Below, piece by piece: positions 50,634 through 58,787 of a stretch of DNA of 64,000 nucleotides (within the stretch, counting starts at the first letter, position 1; each line of letters opens with the position of its first letter). The notes under the pieces were generated by a model, which saw only the letters and a list, made by a program, of their open reading frames with translations, ran no database searches and was not told the origin of the DNA. A program made the translations under genes and the position numbers. Origin of the DNA: Agrococcus lahaulensis DSM 17612 (GTDB taxonomy: Bacteria > Actinomycetota > Actinomycetes > Actinomycetales > Microbacteriaceae); assembly GCF_000425105.1 (NCBI RefSeq), contig NZ_AULD01000005.1, positions 620,001 to 684,000 of the forward strand, in the 5' to 3' direction.

Positions 50634-52162
50634 TCAGCAAGGAAGCCGTCAAGCGCGGGTACAACCGCGGCAACTACACGGTCGGCGCGCCCACGCAGCC
50701 GGCGTGGGCGCCCGAGACGCCGGCCCCGGCAGAGCGCGCGTCGCTCGCCTTCGCCGCCACCCCGGTGCCGGAGGCGGTGCTCGCGCAGCTGCGGGACGCA
50801 TCCGATGAGGTCATCACCGACCAGGCTGGCGTCATCCACGGCACGCGCGACTGGTGGGCGCGCACGATGGTCGCCGAGACGAGCGGTGCGCCGGCGGTCA
50901 TCGACGCGGTGATCGCGAAGGTCTCGACCGAGGAGCAGGTGCAGCGCGTGATGTGCATCGCCTCCGAGCACGGGATCCCAGTCACGGTCTCGGCGGGCCG
51001 CTCGAACGTCACCGGCGCGGCGCTCCCGCTTGCGGGCGGCATCGTGCTCGACGTGTGCGGGCTCGACAAGCTCGTCTCGTGGGACGAGCAGAGCCAGATC
51101 GTCGAGGTCGAGGCTGGCATGTTCGGCGACCTCTTCGAGGAGATGATCCAGCGCGACTTCGGCATGACGATGGGCCACTGGCCCTCGTCCTACGCGATCT
51201 CCACGGTCGGCGGCTGGGTCGCGTGCCGCGGCGCCGGACAGCTCTCGACCCGCTACGGGAAGATCGAGGACATGGTCGTCGGGCTCGACGTCGTGCTCGC
51301 GAACGGCGAGAAGGTCACGCTCGGCGGCACGGCCCGCGCCGCGGTCGGCCCCGACCTCATGCAGCTGTTCATCGGCTCCGAGGGCGTGCTCGGCGTCGTC
51401 ACGCGCATCCGCTTCAAGCTTGAGCGGCTGCCCGACTACGGCCGCGCGATCGCCTACGGCTTCGACTCCTTCTCCGACGGCCTCGAGGCGTGCCGGCTCA
51501 TCATGCAGGAGGGCGCGACGCCGGGCGCGCTGCGCCTCTACGACGCGCTCGAGAGCGGCCTGCAGTTCGACGAGCCCGAGCGGCACGTGCTGCTCATCGC
51601 CGACGAGGGCCCGCAGGGGCTCGTCGACGCCGGAATGGCGATCGCCGAGGACGTGTGCCGTCGCGTCGGCGGCGCTGAGCTCGACAGCGACGCGATCTTC
51701 GAGCGCTGGCTCGACACCCGCTACTTGACCGGCAAGAGCGCCGAGGGCTTCAAGAAGAGCCCCGGCTTCGTCGCCGACACGCTCGAGATGATCGGCCGCT
51801 GGCGGGACCTGCCGGCCATCTACGACGAGGTCGTCGATGCGCTGCAGCAGGTGCCCGGCACGCTCGCCGGCTCGGCGCACCAGTCGCACGCCTACGTCGA
51901 CTCCGCCTGCCTCTACTTCAGCCTGCGCGGCGAGGTCGCGGTCGAGGACCGCGCCGACTGGTACCAGGCGGCGTGGGATGCGGCGAACGCGGTGATCATC
52001 CGCCACGGCGCGACGCTCAGCCACCACCACGGCGTAGGGCTGCTGCGGGCGCGGTTCATGGAGCCGTCGCTTCAGGGCGGCTTCGAGGTGCTGCAGGCGG
52101 TCAAGCGTGCGCTCGACCCGCAGGGCGTCCTGAACCCCGGCAAGCTGGGGCTCGCTCGCTAG
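50630..52162 (+). CDS. FAD-binding oxidase, alkyldihydroxyacetone-phosphate synthase-like
   Basis: 510 aa from the ATG at 50630. A PCMH/FAD_binding_4 domain (about 90-270) has VTVSAGRSNVTGAALPLAGGIVLDV, GHWPSSYAISTVGGWVACRGAGQLSTRYGK (in parts) and GSEGVLGVVTRI. The C-terminal FAD-oxidase domain ends HHHGVGLLRA...LDPQGVLNPGKL. This is close to AGPS and glycolate/lactate-type oxidases. Within a glp operon it may act on a glycerol-derived ether or hydroxy acid; the substrate is not known. Confidence 0.87.
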   Translation: MISKEAVKRGYNRGNYTVGAPTQPAWAPETPAPAERASLAFAATPVPEAVLAQLRDASDEVITDQAGVIHGTRDWWARTMVAETSGAPAVIDAVIAKVSTEEQVQRVMCIASEHGIPVTVSAGRSNVTGAALPLAGGIVLDVCGLDKLVSWDEQSQIVEVEAGMFGDLFEEMIQRDFGMTMGHWPSSYAISTVGGWVACRGAGQLSTRYGKIEDMVVGLDVVLANGEKVTLGGTARAAVGPDLMQLFIGSEGVLGVVTRIRFKLERLPDYGRAIAYGFDSFSDGLEACRLIMQEGATPGALRLYDALESGLQFDEPERHVLLIADEGPQGLVDAGMAIAEDVCRRVGGAELDSDAIFERWLDTRYLTGKSAEGFKKSPGFVADTLEMIGRWRDLPAIYDEVVDALQQVPGTLAGSAHQSHAYVDSACLYFSLRGEVAVEDRADWYQAAWDAANAVIIRHGATLSHHHGVGLLRARFMEPSLQGGFEVLQAVKRALDPQGVLNPGKLGLAR

Positions 52163-52172
52163 CATCGCGAGC

Positions 52173-52769
52173 ATGAGTGCATTGACGCGTCGCCGGCTGC
52201 TGGTGTCGACCCAGCTCCGCACCCGGCCGGCGATCGCGTCGCTCTTCTCGCCCGATGATGTCGACGAGTTCCTCGACACCGACGCGCCCGTCTGCATCGT
52301 CGCGAACGGCGAGCTGCTCCGGCTCGAATCGGTGGTTGCCCGCATGGCGGAGGCTGACCGCTTCGCCTTCATCAACGCCGACACCGTCTCGGGCCTCGCG
52401 CCAGATCGCGGCGGCATCGACTTCCTCGCGAAGATCGGTGCCGCCGGGGTCGTCACCACCCGGGCCGCGATGATCGCTCGGATCGAGCAGCACGGCATGC
52501 TCGCGATGCAGAAGCTCTTCATCACCGACCGCCTGAACCTGCCGCGATCGACCCATGGGCTCGAGGGATCTCAGCCGAGCTTCGTGCAGATCATGCCCGC
52601 CCCCGTATTGCCGTACATCCTCGACGAACCGGTGATGCGCATCTCGCCCGTCATCGCCGGCGGATTCGTCGCGAACGAGCGCTCGCTCGAGGCCGCCATC
52701 GCCTGTGGAGCGGCCGGCGTCTCGACCAGCGAGCGCACGCTCTGGACCTACAGGAAGAACCAATCATGA
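52173..52769 (+). CDS. glpP: GlpP-type glycerol-3-phosphate responsive antiterminator
   Basis: 198 aa TIM-barrel-like protein matching GlpP along its length. It has CIVANGELLRLESVVARM, ADRFAFINADTVSGLAPDRGGIDFL, GAAGVVTTRAAMIARIEQHGMLAMQKLFITDR, FVQIMPAPVLPYI and VIAGGFVANERSLEAAIACGAAGVSTSERTLW (each read in parts). In Bacillus GlpP binds the glp leader RNA with glycerol 3-phosphate and prevents termination. A terminator hairpin stands at the head of this operon (45850-45893), so the partner RNA is present. It overlaps the monooxygenase gene by 4 bp. Confidence 0.9.
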   Translation: MSALTRRRLLVSTQLRTRPAIASLFSPDDVDEFLDTDAPVCIVANGELLRLESVVARMAEADRFAFINADTVSGLAPDRGGIDFLAKIGAAGVVTTRAAMIARIEQHGMLAMQKLFITDRLNLPRSTHGLEGSQPSFVQIMPAPVLPYILDEPVMRISPVIAGGFVANERSLEAAIACGAAGVSTSERTLWTYRKNQS

Positions 52770-53071
52770 GCCAGCACTACATCGTCATCGCCACCTACAT
52801 CGCCAAGCCTGAGGCCGCCGACCGCGTCGCGCAGCTGCTGCCGACGCTCGCGGCCGAAAGCCGGCAGGAGCCGGGCAACATCTCCTACTCGATCGCCCGT
52901 GATCTCGAGCGCCCCAACGTCTTCACGATCGTCGAGGTCTATGATGATGCGGATGCGTTCACCGCGCACCGCGAGAGCGCCCACTTCGCGTCGATCGGCA
53001 AGATGCAGATCATCCCGATGCTCGAGAGCCGTCACGTCGTCGGCTACTCGGGCGATGGCGCGATCGACTGA
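52766..53071 (+). CDS. Antibiotic biosynthesis monooxygenase (ABM) domain protein
   Basis: 101 aa dimeric ferredoxin-like domain. It has IATYIAKPEAADRVAQLLPTLAAESRQEPGNISYSIARDLERPNVFTIVEVYDDADAFTAH (in parts) and ESAHFASIG, as in YgiN/LsrG-type proteins. Members oxidise quinols or isomerise small phosphates. Last gene of the glycerol operon, translationally coupled to glpP. Role there unknown. Confidence 0.85.
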   Translation: MSQHYIVIATYIAKPEAADRVAQLLPTLAAESRQEPGNISYSIARDLERPNVFTIVEVYDDADAFTAHRESAHFASIGKMQIIPMLESRHVVGYSGDGAID

Positions 53072-53096
53072 GCGTCAGCCTGCCGAGCCGTCGCCT

Positions 53097-53726
53097 TCAG
53101 GCAGTCTCGGTCGCGCTCTTGGCCGCCCGCTCCACCGCGGCCACGACCGCCTCGACGGCGAGCTCGAAGCCCGCTTCGGCCCTCGCCTCGTCATCGCCCG
53201 CCGCCGCCACCTCACTCAGCTCGCGGAATCCGTGGCCTGCGGAGCGCCACAGCGGCACCGGCGAGCCCGCGTCGACCGCAGAACCGAGCACGACCGCGTC
53301 GACCATCGCCGAGCAGGCGACCCGCAGCGCCGCTGGCACGCCGGCGTCCCGCAGGATCACGAACAGCGCTTCGTAGATCGCGAGCGTCCGGGCATCCTGC
53401 ACGGGTGCACCCACGAGCACGGGCACGACTGCAGGCATCCGCGCAGTAGCGTCTCGGTACTTGCGCATCCAGCGACGGAGACGCTCGAGCGGCGGCACCG
53501 AGATGTCGAGCGTCGGCTCGAGGTCGATCTCGCTGTAGAGCTCCTCGCGCATGCGGTGCACGATCGCCAGCCTGCCGCCGGGCAGGTGGTGGTAGAGCGA
53601 CGACGGATGGACGCCGAGGGCCGCAGCGACGCCGGGGATCGTGAAGTCCCCCTTCGTCGCCACGAGCCGGAGCGCGGCCCGTGCGATCGCGCGCTGGGAG
53701 AGGATGTTCTGCTTCGGCCTGGCCAT
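53097..53726 (-). CDS. TetR/AcrR family regulator
   Basis: 209 aa. The N-terminal helix-turn-helix (about 10-55) reads AIARAALRLVATKGDFTIPGVAAALGVHPSSLYHHLPG (in parts), the TetR pattern. The C-terminal ligand domain (TetR_C-like) is variable. First described partner of the ADH/NCS1 operon, whose genes begin 24 bp upstream on the same strand. The palindrome at 56555-56579 is its likely operator. Confidence 0.88.
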   Translation of the reverse strand: MARPKQNILSQRAIARAALRLVATKGDFTIPGVAAALGVHPSSLYHHLPGGRLAIVHRMREELYSEIDLEPTLDISVPPLERLRRWMRKYRDATARMPAVVPVLVGAPVQDARTLAIYEALFVILRDAGVPAALRVACSAMVDAVVLGSAVDAGSPVPLWRSAGHGFRELSEVAAAGDDEARAEAGFELAVEAVVAAVERAAKSATETA

Positions 53727-53750
53727 GACTCACCGTTCCGGTCGCGGGAC

Positions 53751-54842
53751 TCAGAACAGGATGACGCTTCTGCCCTTCGCTCCTGCCCGCATGAGCTCGA
53801 AGGCATCGTTGACGCCGTTGAGGTCGAAGCGGTTGGTGATGAGCCGGTCGACCGGCAACTTCCCGTCGAGGAACAGCTGCGCGAGCATCGGGAAGTCTCG
53901 TGCGGGCACTGTGGAGCCGTAGTTGGAGCCCAGCAGCGACTTGCCCTCCTCAGCGAGCGCGAGCGCATCGATCGGGACCGGTCGGTCCTGCGGGGGCAGC
54001 CCGACGACCACGGCCGAGCCGCCGCGCTTGAGGGTCGCGGGCATGAGGGCGATCGTCTCGGGTCGCCCGATCGCTTCGAAAGCGAAGTCGGCGCCCTCGG
54101 GCACGATCTCCCGCACGCGCTCGGGCAGGTCGTCGCCGGAACGGACGACGTGCGTCGCGCCGAACTGCCGCGCGAGCTCGAGCGACTCCTCGGTGACGTC
54201 GGCGGCGATGATCGGGCTCGCGCCGGCGAGCGCCAGACCCATGATGATGCTGAGGCCCACGCCGCCCGCACCGATGACGAGCGCCGAGCGCCCGGGCCTC
54301 ACGGCGGCATCGTTGACGACCGCGCCGACGCCAGTTGCGATCGAGCAGCCGATGAGCGCCGCTACCTCGAACGGCACCTCCTTCGGCACCCGCACGGCAG
54401 CCTGCTCAGCGACGATGATGTGCTCGCTCATCGAACCGACCGCGAGGTACGGGTAGGCGACCGTGCCGTCGAGCTGCATGGGCGTCGAGCCGTCGGGCAG
54501 CAGGCACTCCTCCGAGCGCGAGCCGGTGCACACCCATGTGCGGCCCTCGCGGCAGCTCGTGCACGAGCCGCACGGATAGAACCACGTCATGATCACGTGG
54601 TCGCCCGGCTCGAGCGAGCGCACGCCCTCGCCGACGGCCTCGACGACGCCCGCGCCCTCGTGGCCCATGATCGTCGGCGTCGGCATCTCCCAATCGCCGT
54701 CGAGCACATGCCGGTCGGAGCCGCAGACGCCCGAGGCGCCGACGCGCACGAGCACCTCTCCCGGTCCCGGCTCGCGGAGCGTCACCTCGCGGATCGCGAG
54801 CCGCGAGTCGCCGTCGTACACGGCCGCACGCGTCGCGGTCAT
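53751..54842 (-). CDS. Zinc-dependent alcohol dehydrogenase (MDR family)
   Basis: 363 aa from the ATG at 54842, overlapping the permease stop. Catalytic zinc ligands are in GASGVCGSDRH and GHEGAGVVEAVG. The structural zinc set CGSCTSCREGRTWVC (CxxCxxCx7C) is complete, and the NAD motif is GAGGVGLSIIMG. Oxidises an alcohol or aldehyde; its substrate is probably the compound brought in by the NCS1 permease or a product of the divergent nitrilase. Confidence 0.88.
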   Translation of the reverse strand: MTATRAAVYDGDSRLAIREVTLREPGPGEVLVRVGASGVCGSDRHVLDGDWEMPTPTIMGHEGAGVVEAVGEGVRSLEPGDHVIMTWFYPCGSCTSCREGRTWVCTGSRSEECLLPDGSTPMQLDGTVAYPYLAVGSMSEHIIVAEQAAVRVPKEVPFEVAALIGCSIATGVGAVVNDAAVRPGRSALVIGAGGVGLSIIMGLALAGASPIIAADVTEESLELARQFGATHVVRSGDDLPERVREIVPEGADFAFEAIGRPETIALMPATLKRGGSAVVVGLPPQDRPVPIDALALAEEGKSLLGSNYGSTVPARDFPMLAQLFLDGKLPVDRLITNRFDLNGVNDAFELMRAGAKGRSVILF

Positions 54843-56284
54843 GAGCGCGCCGCCTCGGTCGTGCGGCTCCGGTTCAGGAGTGCCGAGAGGGCGAGGTAGA
54901 CGATCGCCGCGACGATCGCCGCCGGCAGCGAGGCGGTGATGAACGAGAAGACGCCCTGCGTCTCGAGCGTGATCGGGTTGTAGAGCCACAGGTAGAAGGC
55001 GGCGCCGACCGCGAGCCCGATGAGACCGGCCCAGTTGATCCCGCCTGGATAGGCGTAGAGGGTCCCGCGCTGGGCGAGGTGGAGCTCACGCAGGTCGACG
55101 CGCTGCTTGCGCAGCACGAAGTAGTCGGCGAGGGCGACGCCGCAGATGGCGGTGAGGAAGGCGCCTGAGAGCGACACGAACACCATGAACTGCTCGTACA
55201 TGAACTGGGGGAAGAAGGTCATGATCGCCGGCACCACGAAGAAAGAGGCGGTGAGCACCTTCCAGGGGACCTTCGCCAGCGCCCGCCCGGAGGACTGCCG
55301 AATCGCAAGGATCGTCGAGTAGACGATCGACGACATCGAGGTGATGTTGGCGAAGGCGATGAAGATGAGCACGGCGACGCCGAGCACTGCACCGCCGAAC
55401 GGCACCATCCACACGGTCGGGTCGGAGTCACCGAGCGTGAGCGCCGCGGCCATGCCGACGGTCTGAGCGATGAGCGTCGCGATGAGCAAGCCGCCATACG
55501 CGGGCCAGAGCGCGGCCTTCCGGCTCCGAGTCATTCGAGCGAGCGAGCCCATCACCGGGTACCAGGAGACGCCCACGCCGACGTTGAACTCGACGGCGAC
55601 CATGAAGTTGAGCGTCTCGTCCTCGAACGGCGCGATGGGAGAGGCGCTGACGAGGGCGTCCCATGACGTGTTCGCGACGAGGAAGACCATCATCACGACC
55701 GTGATGATGGCGAGGCCCGGCGCGATCACGGCATTGAAGCGGCCGATCGTGACCGGGCCTCGAGACAGCACCCACCAGGCGATCACGATCGCGACCAGAC
55801 CGCCGATCGTGACGACCGGCCCGTACTGGCCAAGGTCGGTGCCCGCGACGGTGGACGCCACCTGGCTCGTAGCGCGGCCCGCCATGACTGCCAGTAGCGA
55901 CGACCAGCCCATCTCGGTCACGAGGATGACGGTGAAGACGATGATGCCGACGCCGACGACCCCGAAAGCGCCGCGCAGCAGTGTGTACTGCTCGGAGCCC
56001 CAGCGCTGCGAGGCGACGACCGAGGCGAGCACCATGAAGCACAGGCCGATGGCGTTGCCGATGATCATCGCTGCGATGCCGTCCTGGAAGCCGACCAGGA
56101 GCGCCGTCGAACCGCCGACGAGGAAGGCCCAGGTGGCGATCGCGAGGGCAGTGTTGACCCACGTGAAGTCGAGCGCGCTCCAGCTGCGTTCCCGCTTCAG
56201 CAAGGGGAAGGTGCCGAAGACGTGCTCCTCAGCGAGCTTCGGGTCGGTGCTCGCGTCGATCTGGCGCTTGGTCGCCTCGCTCAC
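54839..56284 (-). CDS. NCS1 family nucleobase/cation symporter-like permease
   Basis: 481 aa with about twelve hydrophobic segments. It opens GTFPLLKRERSWSALDFTWVNTALAIATWAFLVGG (in parts), the cytosine/purine permease start, then WGSEQYTLLRGAFG. Imports nucleobases, hydantoins or related small nitrogen compounds in known members. ATGA overlaps on both sides link it with the small membrane protein and the dehydrogenase. Confidence 0.87.
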   Translation of the reverse strand: MSEATKRQIDASTDPKLAEEHVFGTFPLLKRERSWSALDFTWVNTALAIATWAFLVGGSTALLVGFQDGIAAMIIGNAIGLCFMVLASVVASQRWGSEQYTLLRGAFGVVGVGIIVFTVILVTEMGWSSLLAVMAGRATSQVASTVAGTDLGQYGPVVTIGGLVAIVIAWWVLSRGPVTIGRFNAVIAPGLAIITVVMMVFLVANTSWDALVSASPIAPFEDETLNFMVAVEFNVGVGVSWYPVMGSLARMTRSRKAALWPAYGGLLIATLIAQTVGMAAALTLGDSDPTVWMVPFGGAVLGVAVLIFIAFANITSMSSIVYSTILAIRQSSGRALAKVPWKVLTASFFVVPAIMTFFPQFMYEQFMVFVSLSGAFLTAICGVALADYFVLRKQRVDLRELHLAQRGTLYAYPGGINWAGLIGLAVGAAFYLWLYNPITLETQGVFSFITASLPAAIVAAIVYLALSALLNRSRTTEAARS

Positions 56285-56514
56285 AGGATCACCACCACGA
56301 TGCCCAGGGCGACCGCCGCGATCGAGACGCCGACGTAGCCGACCAGCTCGCGGGCAGACATCGGCAGGCGCGACGCGTCGTCGCGCTCATCGTGCTCGAC
56401 GATGCGGATCCGCCGCTCGAGCTCGGCCGCGACGGCCGGATCGGTGCCGCCGTCGGCGAGCGTGCGCTCGAACGGCAGGGTCGCGGCGCTCGCACGCTGC
56501 TGGGGTGACGTCAT
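56281..56514 (-). CDS. Small single-pass membrane protein
   Basis: 77 aa. The ATG at 56514 is chosen because AAGGAG stands at the right distance in front. An ATG at 56532 adds six residues. It has a soluble acidic/basic N-terminus with VAAELERRIRIVEHDERDDASRLP and one C-terminal hydrophobic helix (about 55-77, VGYVGVSIAAVALGIVVVIL). First gene of the permease operon, 4-bp overlap with the permease. It may be an accessory subunit of that carrier. Confidence 0.7.
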   Translation of the reverse strand: MTSPQQRASAATLPFERTLADGGTDPAVAAELERRIRIVEHDERDDASRLPMSARELVGYVGVSIAAVALGIVVVIL

Positions 56515-56554
56515 CGCTGGCTCCTTCGCCATGCTTCCGGCTGGCCGCGAGCGA

Positions 56555-56579
56555 CTAAACCGAATCCGATTGGGTTTAG
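56555..56579. promoter_or_regulatory. 25-bp palindrome between permease operon and nitrilase gene, predicted TetR operator
   Basis: CTAAACCGAATC (56555-56566) and GATTGGGTTTAG (56568-56579) are reverse complements apart from one base, around a central C. It lies 41 bp ahead of the small membrane protein's start and 78 bp ahead of the nitrilase start. The nearby TetR-family gene is the obvious candidate to bind it. Inference. Confidence 0.65.
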
Positions 56580-56656
56580 CGCCATACTGGAGCACCTCGG
56601 GCGCCGTCGTCAACTGCGAAATCATGAGCGGCGCGGGGCGAAGGGATGATGAGCGG

Positions 56657-57499
56657 ATGAGAACTAACAGTCACGCGATCGGCGTCGCGCAGGGCGCCGC
56701 GGTGATCGACGACGTCGACCGGAACCTCACGACGCTCGAGAGCCTCGTGCGCGAGGCGAAGCGACAGGGCGCCGAAATCGTCGTGACGCCCGAGCTCTAC
56801 GCGACCGGCTACGCGCCCGACCGAGCGTGGCAGCACGACGGCGCGGCGATCCGCACCGCCCTCGCGGGCATCGCACGCACGCACGGTGTCGCGGTCGTCG
56901 CCTCGAGCGTCGATTCGGACCGATCCGACGACAGCGCGGGCGCGCGGCATCGGATCGCGGCATCGCTCTTCGACGCCGACGGACGGGAACTCAGTCGCAT
57001 CCACAAGCGGCACCTGTTCGGCGGCGCGGAGCAGCAGTGGATGACGCCCGGCGCTGCCTACGGTGAACCCATCGCCTGGAGCGGCTCGAACTGGGGAATC
57101 GGCGTCTGCTACGACGTCGAGTTCCCTGAGTTCGCCCGCTCGCTCGCCAGCGCGGGCGCTGACATCTTGCTGGTGCCGACCGCCGTGCCGACCGTAGAGG
57201 AGGGCTTCGACGGGATGGGGGATGCGTGGCACTACTCAGCGACGCAGATCTCGACCCTGCAGGTGCCAGCACGCGCGCTTGAGAACGGCGTCGTCATCGC
57301 CTACGCGAATCACTGCGGGCCGGGCTTCACGGGCGGCTCCTGCATCGCGACGCCGTTCGGGCACAATGCAGTGCTTCTCGGTGACGAGCCGGGTGTCGCG
57401 GTCGTGCAGGTCCCGAGCGACGCGATCACTCGAGCACGCTCGATCAACACGTACCTGGACGACCTCGAGCGGGGGCAGGGGCTGTCCGCGCGAGGTTGA
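56657..57499 (+). CDS. Carbon-nitrogen hydrolase (nitrilase superfamily)
   Basis: 280 aa from the ATG at 56657. The catalytic triad is visible: Glu in VVTPELYATGY, Lys in IHKRHLFGG, and Cys in GVCYDVEFPE. Hydrolyses an amide, nitrile or carbamoyl group. Divergent from the NCS1/ADH operon with a shared palindrome, so the pair may take up and degrade one nitrogen compound. Confidence 0.88.
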   Translation: MRTNSHAIGVAQGAAVIDDVDRNLTTLESLVREAKRQGAEIVVTPELYATGYAPDRAWQHDGAAIRTALAGIARTHGVAVVASSVDSDRSDDSAGARHRIAASLFDADGRELSRIHKRHLFGGAEQQWMTPGAAYGEPIAWSGSNWGIGVCYDVEFPEFARSLASAGADILLVPTAVPTVEEGFDGMGDAWHYSATQISTLQVPARALENGVVIAYANHCGPGFTGGSCIATPFGHNAVLLGDEPGVAVVQVPSDAITRARSINTYLDDLERGQGLSARG

Positions 57500-57533
57500 T
57501 CGTCCGCTCGCATCGGCACGCTCGCAGCCGCGA

Positions 57534-57563
57534 GCCCGGGGCCGATCGTCTCCGTCCCCGGGC
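57534..57563. terminator. Bidirectional terminator between convergent genes
   Basis: GCCCGGGG (57534-57541) pairs with CCCCGGGC (57556-57563) around a 14-base loop, between the nitrilase stop (57499) and the DadA-like stop (57590). No clear T-run. Confidence 0.5.
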
Positions 57564-57589
57564 CCTCAGTCACTCGGCGCTGACTTCGC

Positions 57590-58756
57590 TCAGCGCACCG
57601 GCGCCCAAGCCCCCGTGCCGACCTCCGCGCGCTCCTCGTCGCCGCTGAACCGGTCGAGCGTGAACGGCGCGAGCACCGGCGACGGCGTGCCCGTGACGAT
57701 CTCCTCGGCGAGCAGCTCGCCCAGGATGAGGCCGAGCGTCGCACCCGAGTGCGTGAAGAGCGTGTAGAGCCCGTCGATCGTCGGCACGCGGCCCGCGACC
57801 GGCTCGCCGTCGCCCGGGATCGGCTTGAGCCCCGCCGCGACGCGCTGCGCGGTGAGCTTCGGGTTGCCCGCGAGCACCTTCGAGCCCTCCTCGAGCAGTC
57901 CCTCGACGGATGCGTCGGGCACCGTGATCGAGCCGTCGTCGCCGACGACGATCGACTTCTCGGCCCAGTCCGCGTCGAGCACGAGGCGGCCGTCGGGCAT
58001 CGGGCGCACGGCGACGCGCGGCGTGTTGAGCACCGTCCGCACCTCGACGTCGACCGGCTCGGTGATGAGCACGAACGCGGTGGGCGTCGCATCCGGCACC
58101 TCCACGCCGAGCGCCGCGAGGTGCACCGGCACCGAGCCGCCGGTCGCGAGCACGACGCGGTCGGCAGCGATGCGGGTGCCGTCGCCGAGCACGACGCCGA
58201 TCGCGGTGCCGCCCTGCACGTCGACCCGCGCGTCGCCGGCCTGCTCGATCACGCGAGCGCCGTTCGCGACCGCCTCGTCGACGAGCGCGGCGATGAGGTC
58301 GGGCAGGTTGACCCAGCCCTCGCCCGGGTTGAAGATCGCGCCCTCGTCGGCCACGGCATCCGGGTCGACGTCGGGGGCGATCGCCGCGACGTCGGCGCGG
58401 TCGACCCAGACCGCGTCGTAGCCGCCCGCCCGCTCGAAGGCGAACGTCTGGGCGAAGCTCTCGTCAGCGCTGCCCCACTTCAGCGCGCCGTCGAAGCGCA
58501 GGTAGGCGCTGCTCTCGGGGTGGCGCGCGCTCCAGGTGCGGTAGCGGTCGAGGGCGATGAGGCGCAGGTAGTGGTAGGCGGCCGAGCGGTCGCCGGAGGA
58601 GTTGAGCCACGCGATCGAGCGGCCCGAAGCGCCGTCGGCGAGCGCGCCGGCGGTCACGAGGGTGACGGATGCGCCGGCGCGGGCCAGGTGCGCGGCCGTC
58701 GAGGCGCCGAGGATGCCGCCGCCGAGGACGACGACGTGGGAGGGGGAGGTGGTCAT
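57590..58756 (-). CDS. FAD-dependent oxidoreductase, DadA/DAO family
   Basis: 388 aa. FAD motif VVVLGGGILGASTAAHLARAGASVTLV at the N-terminus, GASGRSIAWLN, and the C-terminal FAD contact GLYTLFTHSGATLGLILGELLAEEI. DAO-family members oxidise amines such as D-amino acids, sarcosine or fructosyl-amino acids. Last in a minus-strand set with a Gfo/Idh/MocA dehydrogenase and a polar amino-acid ABC importer. No signal peptide. Confidence 0.85.
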   Translation of the reverse strand: MTTSPSHVVVLGGGILGASTAAHLARAGASVTLVTAGALADGASGRSIAWLNSSGDRSAAYHYLRLIALDRYRTWSARHPESSAYLRFDGALKWGSADESFAQTFAFERAGGYDAVWVDRADVAAIAPDVDPDAVADEGAIFNPGEGWVNLPDLIAALVDEAVANGARVIEQAGDARVDVQGGTAIGVVLGDGTRIAADRVVLATGGSVPVHLAALGVEVPDATPTAFVLITEPVDVEVRTVLNTPRVAVRPMPDGRLVLDADWAEKSIVVGDDGSITVPDASVEGLLEEGSKVLAGNPKLTAQRVAAGLKPIPGDGEPVAGRVPTIDGLYTLFTHSGATLGLILGELLAEEIVTGTPSPVLAPFTLDRFSGDEERAEVGTGAWAPVR

Positions 58757-58787
58757 GCGGATGCTTCGCTTTCTGGTGAGAGGGAGG

